64,000 nucleotides of DNA from the NCBI GenBank assembly GCA_050949745.1, contig JBMNGF010000017.1, positions 62,001 through 126,000 of the forward strand, in the 5' to 3' direction. The first letter of the stretch is position 1. Each line of letters starts with the position of its first letter. Below, in pieces: positions 44,520 through 53,145 of this stretch. A program made the translations under genes and the position numbers. The stretch is from Syntrophaceticus sp050949745. GTDB lineage: Bacteria > Bacillota > DSM-12270 > Thermacetogeniales > Thermacetogeniaceae. The notes beneath the pieces are model-generated. The model worked only from the letters and a program-made list of their open reading frames with translations, searched no databases and was not told where the DNA came from.

Positions 44520-45329
44520 TTCCACCGGCACAAAGCCCTGGCCAACAATCTGCTGCCCCTCTGGACTGAGAACAAAATCGATAAACTGCTTAGAAATCTT
44601 TCGCGGCTGTTCCCCTGTCAGATAGAAAAAGGAGCGCGCCAGCTTATATGACCCTTTTTTTATAGATTCTCTTCCTGGCCTAACCCCTTCCACTGCCATA
44701 ACCTTAACAGTGTCGTTGACATTCCCCAGAGAAATATAAGCAATAGCATGAATATCTCCGGCAACAACAGTGCGCAGAGAACCGGTAGCATTCTGAACGC
44801 CTACCCTGCTGCTGATCTGAGAGTCCTCCATCACCAAATCTTCAAAAGCACCGCGGGTTCCCGATCCTTCCTCCCTGGTGAAGGCATTGATAGCGCCATC
44901 CTTACCTCCTACCTGCTTCCAGTTGGTAATCTCCCCAGCATATATTCCCCGTATCTGTTCCAGTGTCAGGTTTTTCACCGGATTCTCCGGATTGACCACC
45001 ACTGCAATCCCATCGATGGCAATCGGGATCACCACCAGGCCTTTTTCCTCGTCTCTGGACAGTTCCCGGGATGAGGCCCCGATGTCTGCAGTGCCATCAC
45101 TAGCTGCCTTGATCCCAGCGCTGGAGCCCCCGCCTGCTACATTGATAGATATCTCGGGATTTCTCTCCATAAAAGCATTGGCCAACTCCTCTGAAAGAGG
45201 CTGAACAGAGGATGAGCCTGCAATATTAACGGTATTAACCGGATCAGGACGACCACACCCCCCCAGGGTCACCAAAACTATCAAGATGATAGCCAGTCCA
45301 CTCAGCCCACACGTTAATCTATGGGTCAT
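44517..45329 (-). CDS. pstS: PstS, phosphate-binding lipoprotein
   Basis: About 270 residues. Signal peptide ending in the lipobox VTLGGC, then the phosphate-binding domain with NIAGSSSVQPLSEELA, VAGGGSSAGIKAASDGTADIGASSR, and TREEGSGTRGAFEDL, which carry the phosphate ligands. It captures phosphate at the outer face of the membrane. The ATG at 45329 puts the signal peptide at a normal length; GGGGGAA lies about 10 nt upstream. Confidence 0.94.
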   Translation of the reverse strand: MTHRLTCGLSGLAIILIVLVTLGGCGRPDPVNTVNIAGSSSVQPLSEELANAFMERNPEISINVAGGGSSAGIKAASDGTADIGASSRELSRDEEKGLVVIPIAIDGIAVVVNPENPVKNLTLEQIRGIYAGEITNWKQVGGKDGAINAFTREEGSGTRGAFEDLVMEDSQISSRVGVQNATGSLRTVVAGDIHAIAYISLGNVNDTVKVMAVEGVRPGRESIKKGSYKLARSFFYLTGEQPRKISKQFIDFVLSPEGQQIVGQGFVPVE

Positions 45330-45458
45330 CGACAATAATTCCCCCATTCTGTTTACCGGCAGCATCTATTATCTGTTGAAAATTGAAATAGTCTCTCTTT
45401 ATTATGCTGACTAGTTCTCCGTTCATTCCCTTTGCATATCAGCGATCAGGCTCAATCA

Positions 45459-46115
45459 TTAAATATTCAGTTCCTTACGCTCACCCTTGACCATATAATA
45501 AACAGACTCTCCCACATTTGTAGCGTGATCAGCGATCCGCTCCAAATACCTGGCAACAAAAAGCAATTGTGCAGCCTGTTTGATCGTATGAGGTTCTTCC
45601 ACTGCCAAAACCAGGAGCTCACTACGAACCTGTTTATAAAGGGCATCAACTTCATCATCATATTCAATCAAAGGAAGAACCATATCGGGGTCCTCCTGAA
45701 CATAAGCATCTAGACTGATTCTAGTCATCTCCTGAGCGATTTCCATCATGCGCGGAACATCGATCAAGGGCTTGAGCAGGGGCTCCCCGGAGATTTTCAA
45801 GGTTACCTTTGCGATATCAACAGCCAAATCAGCCATCCGCTCCAGGTCGGTGATGATTTTTATAGCTGTGGTGATCACACGCAGATCTCCGGCAATCGGC
45901 TGCTGCAGGGCGAGGAGCCTTATACAGCAGTCCTCGATATGTATTAATAAATCATCAATGGCATCATCCCCATCCACTACATCCTGAGCTAGTTTATCAT
46001 CCCGCATTTTAAGTGATTTTACAGCTTGAAAAATTGCCTCCTCCACCATGATACCCATCTTTAATACATTTTCTTTTAGCCCGATAAGTTGTTCACTATA
46101 GGATTTTCTGGCCAT
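45459..46115 (-). CDS. phoU: PhoU, phosphate signalling regulator
   Basis: About 218 residues, two PhoU repeats of three-helix bundles (LKENVLKMGIMVEEAIFQAVKSL; AQEMTRISLDAYVQEDPDMV), each with metal-binding acidic motifs. It links transporter state to the PhoR kinase and prevents excess phosphate uptake. The ATG at 46115 has GGGGGGAA 4 nt upstream. Its position between pstB and pstS is unusual, since phoU is commonly the last gene. Confidence 0.93.
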   Translation of the reverse strand: MARKSYSEQLIGLKENVLKMGIMVEEAIFQAVKSLKMRDDKLAQDVVDGDDAIDDLLIHIEDCCIRLLALQQPIAGDLRVITTAIKIITDLERMADLAVDIAKVTLKISGEPLLKPLIDVPRMMEIAQEMTRISLDAYVQEDPDMVLPLIEYDDEVDALYKQVRSELLVLAVEEPHTIKQAAQLLFVARYLERIADHATNVGESVYYMVKGERKELNI

Positions 46116-46192
46116 CGGATTCCCCCCTATATTAGCCAAATCGGCCAGTAATGTAGTCCTCGGTTTCCTTTGCTGATGGATTAGTAAAAAGC

Positions 46193-46939
46193 CTATCTGT
46201 TCTCTCCAAACTCGATCAATGAACCATCCAAGAGAAACGCTGTATACTGCGATACCCTAGCCGCCTGCTGCATGTTATGGGTAACGATCACTATTGTATA
46301 ATCTTGCTTAAGCTCATCGATCAGGTCCTCTACCCTGGAGGTGGAAATGGGATCAAGGGCTGAGCAGGGCTCATCCATAAGCAGCACATCTGGCTTCACC
46401 GACAGAGCCCTAGCAATACAAAGTCGCTGCTGCTGGCCTCCTGATAACTGGAAGGCTGACTTATGGATATTGTCCTTGACCTCATCCCAGAGAGCAGCCT
46501 CTCTGAGACACTTTTCCACGATTTCACTGATAGCTGCCTTGTCCCGCATACCGTGCCGGCGAGGGCCATAGGCGATATTTTCAAAAATAGACTTGGGAAA
46601 GGGATTTGGCCTTTGGAAAACCATACCCACCCGTTTGCGCAGTTCTACAACATCCACATCATGGCTGTATATATCCTCTCCATCGAGAAGAATACTGCCT
46701 TCAATCCTTACCCCAGGGATCAGATCATTCATCCTGTTCAGTGTTCTCAGTAAACTGGACTTACCACACCCAGATGGCCCAATCAGCGATGTTACCCTGT
46801 GCTGTTGTATATTCAGGTCGATATCTTTCAATACTTGATGTGAACCATAGTAAAGATTTAGCTTGCGAATCTCGAACTTATTTGCTTCCAAACCCTCCTG
46901 TGCCTCCGATCTTGATACTACACCTTTATGTTTCCCCAT
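46193..46939 (-). CDS. pstB: PstB, phosphate ABC transporter ATPase
   Basis: The 248-residue ATPase has Walker A GPSGCGKSSLLRTLNRMNDL, the signature LSGGQQQRLCIARAL, Walker B LLMDEPCSALDPISTSRVE and the H-loop VTHNMQQAARVS; the NRMNDL stretch is characteristic of PstB. It drives phosphate import. It is the first gene of the operon, ahead of phoU, pstS, pstC and pstA. Confidence 0.95.
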   Translation of the reverse strand: MGKHKGVVSRSEAQEGLEANKFEIRKLNLYYGSHQVLKDIDLNIQQHRVTSLIGPSGCGKSSLLRTLNRMNDLIPGVRIEGSILLDGEDIYSHDVDVVELRKRVGMVFQRPNPFPKSIFENIAYGPRRHGMRDKAAISEIVEKCLREAALWDEVKDNIHKSAFQLSGGQQQRLCIARALSVKPDVLLMDEPCSALDPISTSRVEDLIDELKQDYTIVIVTHNMQQAARVSQYTAFLLDGSLIEFGENR

Positions 46940-47090
46940 TCTCCCTATATTTTTCCGTATAAACCATCCACCTCAGATTAATTACACTTTTATTAATTGG
47001 CCCTACCCAGTAAATTGTGGGTCAGACCTGTAAAACCGATTAATTGAGAGCCGCTTAGCCAGTTGGTAAATTATTTTTTGGACAGACATC

Positions 47091-47118
47091 TTGTAATATT
47101 CTCCACCATATGTATAAT
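47091..47118 (+). promoter_or_regulatory. Candidate promoter of the GHMP-TrpF-like island
   Basis: TTGTAA (47091-47096) and TATAAT (47113-47118), 16 bases apart, on the plus strand. The transcript would have a leader of about 250 bases before the first gene. Confidence 0.5.
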
Positions 47119-47238
47119 AAATTATTAACACGGGTTTTAATGGTAGGATTGTAGAATAAAAAAATGCAGGACGGTAGAATGGTAGAATATAGGGGTCTAT
47201 AATTAACTCAGTTTAATGTTGGTCCAGTGATCTCAACC

Positions 47239-47268
47239 AGCACTCCTATGTGGAGTGCTTTTTGTTTA
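47239..47268 (+). terminator. Intrinsic terminator inside the leader of the island
   Basis: AGCACTCC/GGAGTGCT perfect stem, five-base loop, then TTTTTGTTT. It is oriented for plus-strand transcription, although no plus-strand gene lies upstream; pstB, the nearest gene, is on the other strand. Confidence 0.8.
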
Positions 47269-47374
47269 TTTACATCTAATCTCACCGCCTCCTGCACTGG
47301 AAAGGAGGAATGTAAAAGGCTCTAACTTATCTTTATATCCTGGAAGTACGGTATGACGGAGAGGAGGATTATTG

Positions 47375-48595
47375 ATGCAGGTAAGTCAAATTAGCCAGCA
47401 GCCCCAGAAACAGAAGATCGAGATTCCGATCATCGGCGGCCCCTGTGATCGCCTGACAGCTGTTCTGGAGGAATTTGAGCCGGGTGAACAGGAGTTCATC
47501 ATTCAACCCGAGCAGTGCGGTGTAAGCCCCCGCACAGTCTCTCAAGCAGCAGAACGGAAGGTAGAAGTAATCGTCCCCGCCCGGCTGCACATGGCGGTGC
47601 TGGACATGAATCGATTCAGCATCGAACGGGTCGGGGGAGGAGGGATTGGCTTAGGAATCAAGGTTTACCTCAAAGCTAAAGTCCGCTCCACCAAAAAACC
47701 AGAGATAGTGGTGAATGGTGAGCGTCCCTTAATCGCTTTACACTTTGCCCGCCTTTTCAAGGAGGTTCTCCAATACCCCGGAGGATTCGAAATTGAACTT
47801 GATGACCATAAACGGCGCCATGTTGGTTTAGGTTCATCTTCAGGCACCATGTGTGCAGTATGTATCGGCATCAATGAAGCCCTGGGGAGGCCATTTAATA
47901 ACAGAGAGCTGAGGCGCATCACCGGATACAATGCCTGCGAAGAAAGCCCCTCTGAAAACGGCTATATCATCAGAACATTTGAAACAGGAATCGGATCTAT
48001 GGTGGGGATCAACGGTGGACTTGTAGTAGGCTCCGATGATGCCGAGATCATCTACCGGGCCCCACTGGAAGATACAAAAGTGATTATTATAATTCCGGAT
48101 GTACCCAGTCTGGAGAATGAGTACACAGGAAAGGACACTGCAGCAGATGCTGAAGTTGGGCTTTTACTCAGGCGTGCCCGCTTCCTGGATGGGCGGCTGG
48201 GGAGCCCTAAGGCACACATGGTCTTGCTCGATCTCCTTCCAGCAGTAGTCAAAGGTGACCTGGAAGCTATCGGGGATGCCCTCTTGGATATTTCCTTTAC
48301 CGGTTCTAAGCGTGCGGAATGTGAACAGCACGGGATGTGCGGGGCACCGATTTTTCATTATATCGGCCTGTTCCGGGAAATGGGAGCAGAAGCAGCAGGG
48401 ATGAGTTCTGTAGGCCCCACAGTCTTTGCTCTCACCAGAAAGCCCCTGGTTTACGAACGCATTCTAAAGTATCTGCACGATCAGGGTATCCCTCACAGCA
48501 GGATTATCGAAACAGAGGTCGACAATACTGGAGCCCGGATCAGGGAAAATAGCGAGGAGAGGAACTACCGTAATGAAGGATGGCTGCAGGGTTAA
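47375..48595 (+). CDS. GHMP-kinase-superfamily protein, beta-RFAP-synthase-like
   Basis: The 406-residue protein begins with an extension of about 65 residues, followed by VIVPARLHMAVLDMN and GGIGLG, the ATP-binding GLGSSSGTMCAVC loop, and the C-terminal GMSSVGPTVFALT glycine loop. The layout fits the GHMP superfamily and is nearest to beta-ribofuranosylaminobenzene 5'-phosphate synthase, which joins a PRPP ribosyl phosphate to an aromatic acid in methanopterin synthesis. Kinase activity is equally possible. The ATG at 47375 has GAGGAGG upstream. It overlaps the next gene by 23 bases, indicating one operon. Confidence 0.72.
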   Translation: MQVSQISQQPQKQKIEIPIIGGPCDRLTAVLEEFEPGEQEFIIQPEQCGVSPRTVSQAAERKVEVIVPARLHMAVLDMNRFSIERVGGGGIGLGIKVYLKAKVRSTKKPEIVVNGERPLIALHFARLFKEVLQYPGGFEIELDDHKRRHVGLGSSSGTMCAVCIGINEALGRPFNNRELRRITGYNACEESPSENGYIIRTFETGIGSMVGINGGLVVGSDDAEIIYRAPLEDTKVIIIIPDVPSLENEYTGKDTAADAEVGLLLRRARFLDGRLGSPKAHMVLLDLLPAVVKGDLEAIGDALLDISFTGSKRAECEQHGMCGAPIFHYIGLFREMGAEAAGMSSVGPTVFALTRKPLVYERILKYLHDQGIPHSRIIETEVDNTGARIRENSEERNYRNEGWLQG

Positions 48596-49304
48596 AATTT
48601 GTGGGATCACCTGCCTGAAAGACCGGCAGCAGGTTCACAGTGCCGGAGCAGACTTTTTCGGAGTGATCGTCAATGTCCCTTACTCACCTCGGTCATTGAA
48701 CATGGAAGCAGCGGCCTGCTTGCTGAAAGGTGCACCTCTTCCCGGGGTGGCCCTAGTCTTCCAAAAGGATCTACAGCAGATCAAGCTGCTGGTAGAATAC
48801 TGCCGACCTCAGGTTGTACAGTTTTTGAGCCCGGTACCACTGGAGTGGCTGCAGGAATTAAAAGCATCATTTCCAATTGTAAGCTGGTGGCAGTCACTTT
48901 TCCTGCCAGCTGTCGGAGCAAATGCACCACATCCGGATCTAAAGGAACTGCGACAGCAGATACAGGAGTTAGCCAGAGCTGGAGCAGATGGAGTTATAAT
49001 GGACACAGCTGTCAAATTCCCAGGTAAGATGCGTTTTGGGGGCACAGGACAGACTTCCAACTGGAAACTAGCTCGCTCCCTGGTGGCAAACTCCCCCCTG
49101 CCGGTCTTTTTGGCTGGGGGGATCAAGCCATCCAATGTCAGGGATGCTTTGGATGTAGTTCATCCAGATGGGATCGACCTCTGCTCAGGAGTGGAGTCAC
49201 AGCCGGGACGCAAAAATGCGGCCAGGCTGCAGGAACTGATCGGTGAAATACGGAAATGGGAAAAGGAGAATAGAGATGGAAAGGACGGAAGGGATGGAAA
49301 ATAG
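48573..49304 (+). CDS. TrpF-like phosphoribosylanthranilate isomerase paralogue
   Basis: The 243-residue TIM barrel begins VKICGITCLKD with the catalytic Cys of TrpF, has an Asp in GVIMDTAVKF, then FGGTGQTSNW and the phosphate-binding FLAGGIKPSNV and DLCSGVES. TrpF performs an Amadori rearrangement of a phosphoribosyl-arylamine. No tryptophan genes are nearby. The gene instead overlaps the beta-RFAP-synthase-like gene, whose product might be a phosphoribosyl compound, so a related isomerisation is plausible. The C-terminus is a Lys/Gly/Asp-rich tail (KENRDGKDGRDGK) coded by a short repeat. Confidence 0.75.
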   Translation: MKDGCRVKICGITCLKDRQQVHSAGADFFGVIVNVPYSPRSLNMEAAACLLKGAPLPGVALVFQKDLQQIKLLVEYCRPQVVQFLSPVPLEWLQELKASFPIVSWWQSLFLPAVGANAPHPDLKELRQQIQELARAGADGVIMDTAVKFPGKMRFGGTGQTSNWKLARSLVANSPLPVFLAGGIKPSNVRDALDVVHPDGIDLCSGVESQPGRKNAARLQELIGEIRKWEKENRDGKDGRDGK

Positions 49305-50338
49305 ATGAAGGCTGCTGTAGTATATGGGGCCAATGATATAAGGATAGAAGAGGTTCAGTGTCCGGTTCCAGAACCGGGAGATATCGTGGTGCGAATCAAG
49401 GCTTCAGGGATCTGTGCCACTGATGTAAAGACACTGCTTGGGCAGGGACTACCCAAAGATTTGCCCACCATTTTGGGACATGAAGTAGCTGGAGAGGTGT
49501 CCGCTTTAGGTGAAGGTGTGTCAGGTTTTGCTATCGGTGACCGTGTTGCGGTCTACCCTATCGCTGTCTGTGGAGAGTGTGACTACTGCCTTGGTGAACG
49601 CCACAACCTCTGCCGCCATGAATTCGGCCTGGCCCACGGAATCGATGGCGGGTTTGCCGAATATGTACGCATCCCGCACCAGATACTCAATGTGGGAGGT
49701 GTGATCAAGATCCCAGAGGAACTTCCCTTTGAGTTGGCAGCGATGGCTGAGCCCCTCTCCTGCGGTCTGGCAGCCCTGCGGGTGAACAAAATACAACCAG
49801 AGGACACAATTGTTATCGTCGGAGCCGGCCCGATGGGGATGATCCACCTAATGCTGGCCAAGTGGCGGGGAGCAAAGGTGATCGTCCTCGAAAAAGCACC
49901 CGGCCGCCAAGAGTTTGCCAAAGGATTGGGTGCAGATACAGTCATCGACCCCAATAACGAAGAGCCCCTGGAAGCAGTCATGAAACTAACCGATGATGAT
50001 GGAGCAGATGTAGTGATCACATCTTTGAGCGACTCCAGGTGTAATCGAAAGCTCCCTGCCCCTTGTCAATAAAGGGCGGCATCTTCAACATCTTTGGCGG
50101 ACCCCCTGCAGGACACCGAATCAGCGTCGATCCACGCTGGATTCACTATCAGGAGGTCACCATCACAGGCAGTTTTGCCTCAACACCAAAGGACTTCCGG
50201 GAGGCACTCTACCTGATCGCCTCAAAAGAGATAGATGCCGCCCGCTTAATCACAGATCGCTTCACACTGGACACTATACACGATGCAATAGAGCGCGCCC
50301 GCAGCTTGCAGATGATCAAGGGCGTGATATCAGTGTGA
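49305..50338 (+). pseudogene. Zinc-type MDR alcohol/polyol dehydrogenase with two frameshifts
   Basis: Read across two +1 shifts the product is a complete medium-chain dehydrogenase of about 344 residues: catalytic zinc ligands in CATD and GHEVAGEV, structural zinc cysteines in CGECDYCLGERHNLC, the NAD-binding GAGPMGMIH, and a C-terminal part with GGIFNIFGGPPAG. The first frame ends at 50072. One extra base near 50033 and another in the GGG at 50074-50076 break it; removing both restores SDPGVIESSLPLVN and KGGIFN. Either the gene is recently inactivated or the assembly has two errors. It starts directly after the TrpF-like stop, in the island operon. Confidence 0.8.
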
Positions 50339-50460
50339 CAGGTGGCAAGGGGGGTGGCAAGGGGACGTTTCGTCTGCCACATATCGCATTCCTGGTAGTG
50401 AGTAATGCGCTGGGGACGGTTCCTGTTGCATAATGCAGTAGAGACGGTTTTCGCTGCATG
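50339..50460. repeat. Cluster of family A elements
   Basis: Three units in a row: GTGGCAAGGGGAC/GTCTGCCAC, ATGCGCTGGGGACGGTTCCTGTTGCAT, and ATGCAGTAGAGACGGTTTTCGCTGCAT. Each is a palindrome-like hairpin with a GACGGTT or GACGTTT core. Confidence 0.75.
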
Positions 50461-50561
50461 AAAATACTGTTTGTAATAGAAAGCAACCCGCAGCGTAGAA
50501 ATATTCAAAGAAGTTATACTTATGTAATCAATGGTTGATCATTTCCCGAAAAGGATAGTTG

Positions 50562-50693
50562 GGTGCCAGGCACCATGATATAGGATAGTTGGATGCCAGG
50601 TTAGTTGGTAGTTGGGGTGTTAGTGGTTGGGGTGCCAGGCACCATGAGAGACTGAATGATTAAATTTAAATAGATGTAATGGTGCCAGGCACC
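50562..50693. repeat. GGTGCCAGGCACC palindrome cluster (family B)
   Basis: Three perfect 13-base palindromes at 50562, 50631 and 50681, plus a degenerate one at 50592, separated by heptamer-like GTTGGT sequence. Confidence 0.8.
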
Positions 50694-50732
50694 TGACATT
50701 TAGCAACAAACAATACTTTGGAGGTGATGAGT

Positions 50733-51587
50733 TTGACTGGATTAGAACACAGGATGAAAAGGATCATAAGACAGGATACTGGGCGCAGTCTGGTTGTCGC
50801 TGTTGACCACGGCTATGCCTTGGGGCCAATGACAGGAATCATTGACATCGCCGGAACCATCAGTAAACTTGATGCCACAGGGCAGGTGGACGCCTGGCTG
50901 CTCACTAAAGGTATTTTTCGCCATGCCTTCAACCCGGCGGGAAACCCCGGGGTTATCCTGCGCAGTTCAGGTGGGGCAACCATCGCCGGGCCTGATCTGA
51001 GCAATGAAGGATTGGTAACCTCTGTAGAGGAGGGGCTGACCCTGGGTGCTGATGCCATGGCAGTATCTGCCTTTATCGGGTCAGAAAATGAGCGGGAAAC
51101 CCTGATCGGGCTGTCCAGGACTGCAGATCACTGCCACCGCTGGAATGTGCCCCTTTTGGGCGTCATCGGCCTGGGCAAAGCACTGGGAGATAAGAAAAAT
51201 GATGCCAAATACCTGGCCCTCAGCGCCCGGGTGGCAGCAGAACACGGCGCAGATTTGATCAAGACTTACTACACAGAAAAGGGATTTGAAGATGTTGTCG
51301 CCGGCTGCCCGGTGCCCATCATGATCGCCGGCGGCCCCAAGTGTGAAACAGACCTGGATACTCTGAAGATGATCCACAGGGCCCTGCAGAGCGGTGCTCG
51401 CGGAATTGTTATGGGCAGAAACATCTGGAAGAGCCGCCACCCTGCTGCTCTTCTCAATGCTGTCTGGCACTTAATTCACAAGAGTTGTTCTGTCCAGGAA
51501 GCACAGGATATTCTCTGTCACCTAATTCACAAAGATTGTTCTGAACAGAAAGCACAGGGTATTTCGGAGGAAAGCAAGGAAATATAA
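50733..51587 (+). CDS. DhnA/ADH-synthase-type class I aldolase
   Basis: About 284 residues. The TIM barrel has VVAVDHGYALGP near the start, the Schiff-base Lys in GADLIKTYYTE, and the phosphate-binding IAGGPKCETD and GIVMGRNIWK. This is the family of 2-amino-3,7-dideoxy-D-threo-hept-6-ulosonate synthase and LsrF, class I aldolases acting on phosphorylated or deoxy sugars. The ORF begins at TTG 50718; the TTG at 50733 is 8 nt after GGAGG and better placed. The last 35 residues are a tandem duplication. The gene belongs to the island with the GHMP and TrpF-like genes, separated by 390 bases of repeats. Confidence 0.8.
   Translation: MTGLEHRMKRIIRQDTGRSLVVAVDHGYALGPMTGIIDIAGTISKLDATGQVDAWLLTKGIFRHAFNPAGNPGVILRSSGGATIAGPDLSNEGLVTSVEEGLTLGADAMAVSAFIGSENERETLIGLSRTADHCHRWNVPLLGVIGLGKALGDKKNDAKYLALSARVAAEHGADLIKTYYTEKGFEDVVAGCPVPIMIAGGPKCETDLDTLKMIHRALQSGARGIVMGRNIWKSRHPAALLNAVWHLIHKSCSVQEAQDILCHLIHKDCSEQKAQGISEESKEI
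51467..51568. repeat. 51-base in-frame tandem duplication at the aldolase C-terminus
   Basis: Two 51-base units, 51467-51517 and 51518-51568, encode HLIHKSCSVQEAQDI and HLIHKDCSEQKAQGI. They extend the protein past the family's usual end. Confidence 0.85.
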
Positions 51588-51690
51588 GTGCCCAGCTTAT
51601 CAACAACTTATCAACAACATGCTAACAGCTTGTTAACGACATCTGTCCTAATAGCGCTGCTAGCTGAGTATGGGAAGGGAGATTTTTTAC

Positions 51691-52980
51691 TTGAACAAAA
51701 CTACAAGTAAAACCACCAATAATTATCGCTGGTTAATTTGGGGTATTATGGTGTTATCCTATATTGTAGTGTTTTTTCACAGAATGGCAGCAGGGGTTGT
51801 CAAAGATGATTTGTTCCAGAGCTTTAATATCTCTGCAACCACCTTTGCTAATCTAGGTGCCACTTATTTTTACGCCTATATGCTGATGCAGATCCCCGCA
51901 GGTATCCTGGCTGATACCTTGGGAGCAAGGAAAACAGTAACTGCAGGCACTCTACTGGCAGGAGTGGGATCGATTCTCTTCGGTTTTGCTCCCACAGTTG
52001 CCGTAGCCTTCCTGGGAAGGCTTCTCGTTGGGATGGGAGTATCTGTTGTATTTGTCTGTATTCTGAAGATCCTATCTGTGTGGTTTCGCCCTGAAGAGTT
52101 CAGTACCATGTCAGGTATCACCTCTTTTATAGGCAATATGGGAGGCCTGCTGGCCCAGACACCCCTAGCCCTGATGGTAGCAGTCTTCACCTGGAGAAAT
52201 ACCTTTATGGCCATCGGCCTGGCTTCTATCCTGATCGCTGTTCTCTGTTACCTGATCATCAGGGATTATCCTGCAGATATACAACCTGAGAAAAACAATA
52301 CTGCAGCAAGCCAGCAGAAAAAAGCAAATAAGCCAGCTGCCAAAACATTTTTACAGGTGATCACCAACAAACATACCTGGCCAGGATTTTTCCTGTTTGC
52401 AGGCTTTTTCGGAGCCTATATCAGTTTTTCAGGAACCTGGGGTGTTTCTTATATGATGGATGTTTACGGACTGCCTAAAAACACCGCAGCAAACTACCCC
52501 ATGGCAGCCACCCTGGGCTTGATGGTGGGCAGCATCCTCATCGGGGTGATCTCCGACCGGATTAAGAACAGGAAAAAGCCGATGCTTGTCTTCGGGGTCT
52601 GCTGCCTAGTTACATGGGCTATTCTAGTTTTCGGCAACGGAGGAAAGCCACCAATAGAAATACTATACCCGCTATTTTTCGCCATGGGCTTTTTCTCTGT
52701 TGCCTTTATTCTCACCTTCGCTGTTGCCAAGGAGGTCAACAATCCGGAGAGCGCTGGGGTCTCAACTGCAACTGTCAACACCGGGGGATTCCTGGGAGCG
52801 GCTCTCCTGCCAGCGTTGATGGGGATGTATCTGGACAGTGCAGAGACACTGCCAGCAGTAACCCTTTACCAAAACGCCTTCATGTATTGTTTCATAGCAG
52901 TAGCGATCGGTACTTTCTTCATTTTTCTTATTAAAGAAACAGGATGCAGGAATATCTGGCACAATCCGGACACGAAATAA
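51691..52980 (+). CDS. Major facilitator superfamily transporter
   Basis: About 429 residues with 12 membrane segments and a hydrophilic loop between segments 6 and 7. Features include the MFS motif A region (GILADTLGARKTV after segment 2) and again (ISDRIKNRKKPM after segment 8). The nearest class is the hexuronate or organic-anion porters, but the substrate cannot be read. The ORF begins at ATG 51670 without a ribosome binding site; TTG 51691 lies 9 nt after GGGAG. It closes the island and is followed by a strong hairpin. Confidence 0.85.
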   Translation: MNKTTSKTTNNYRWLIWGIMVLSYIVVFFHRMAAGVVKDDLFQSFNISATTFANLGATYFYAYMLMQIPAGILADTLGARKTVTAGTLLAGVGSILFGFAPTVAVAFLGRLLVGMGVSVVFVCILKILSVWFRPEEFSTMSGITSFIGNMGGLLAQTPLALMVAVFTWRNTFMAIGLASILIAVLCYLIIRDYPADIQPEKNNTAASQQKKANKPAAKTFLQVITNKHTWPGFFLFAGFFGAYISFSGTWGVSYMMDVYGLPKNTAANYPMAATLGLMVGSILIGVISDRIKNRKKPMLVFGVCCLVTWAILVFGNGGKPPIEILYPLFFAMGFFSVAFILTFAVAKEVNNPESAGVSTATVNTGGFLGAALLPALMGMYLDSAETLPAVTLYQNAFMYCFIAVAIGTFFIFLIKETGCRNIWHNPDTK

Positions 52981-52994
52981 ATACAACTCACAGA

Positions 52995-53026
52995 ATCAGG
53001 CCGGTGAAAGTTTTCACCGGCCTGAT
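52995..53026 (+). terminator. Hairpin terminator at the end of the island
   Basis: A 15-base perfect stem, ATCAGGCCGGTGAAA/TTTCACCGGCCTGAT, 15 bases after the transporter stop. There is no long T tract. Confidence 0.75.
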
Positions 53027-53145
53027 CTAACTAGCGTAAAACAAATTCCCCCCAGGCCATTGGAAAGCTTTACCCCCGTGAAGAAGATGCCGATATTCTA
53101 TAGTCTATTAACCTGCCAAAAATCTTTCACACAATATTATGTAAA

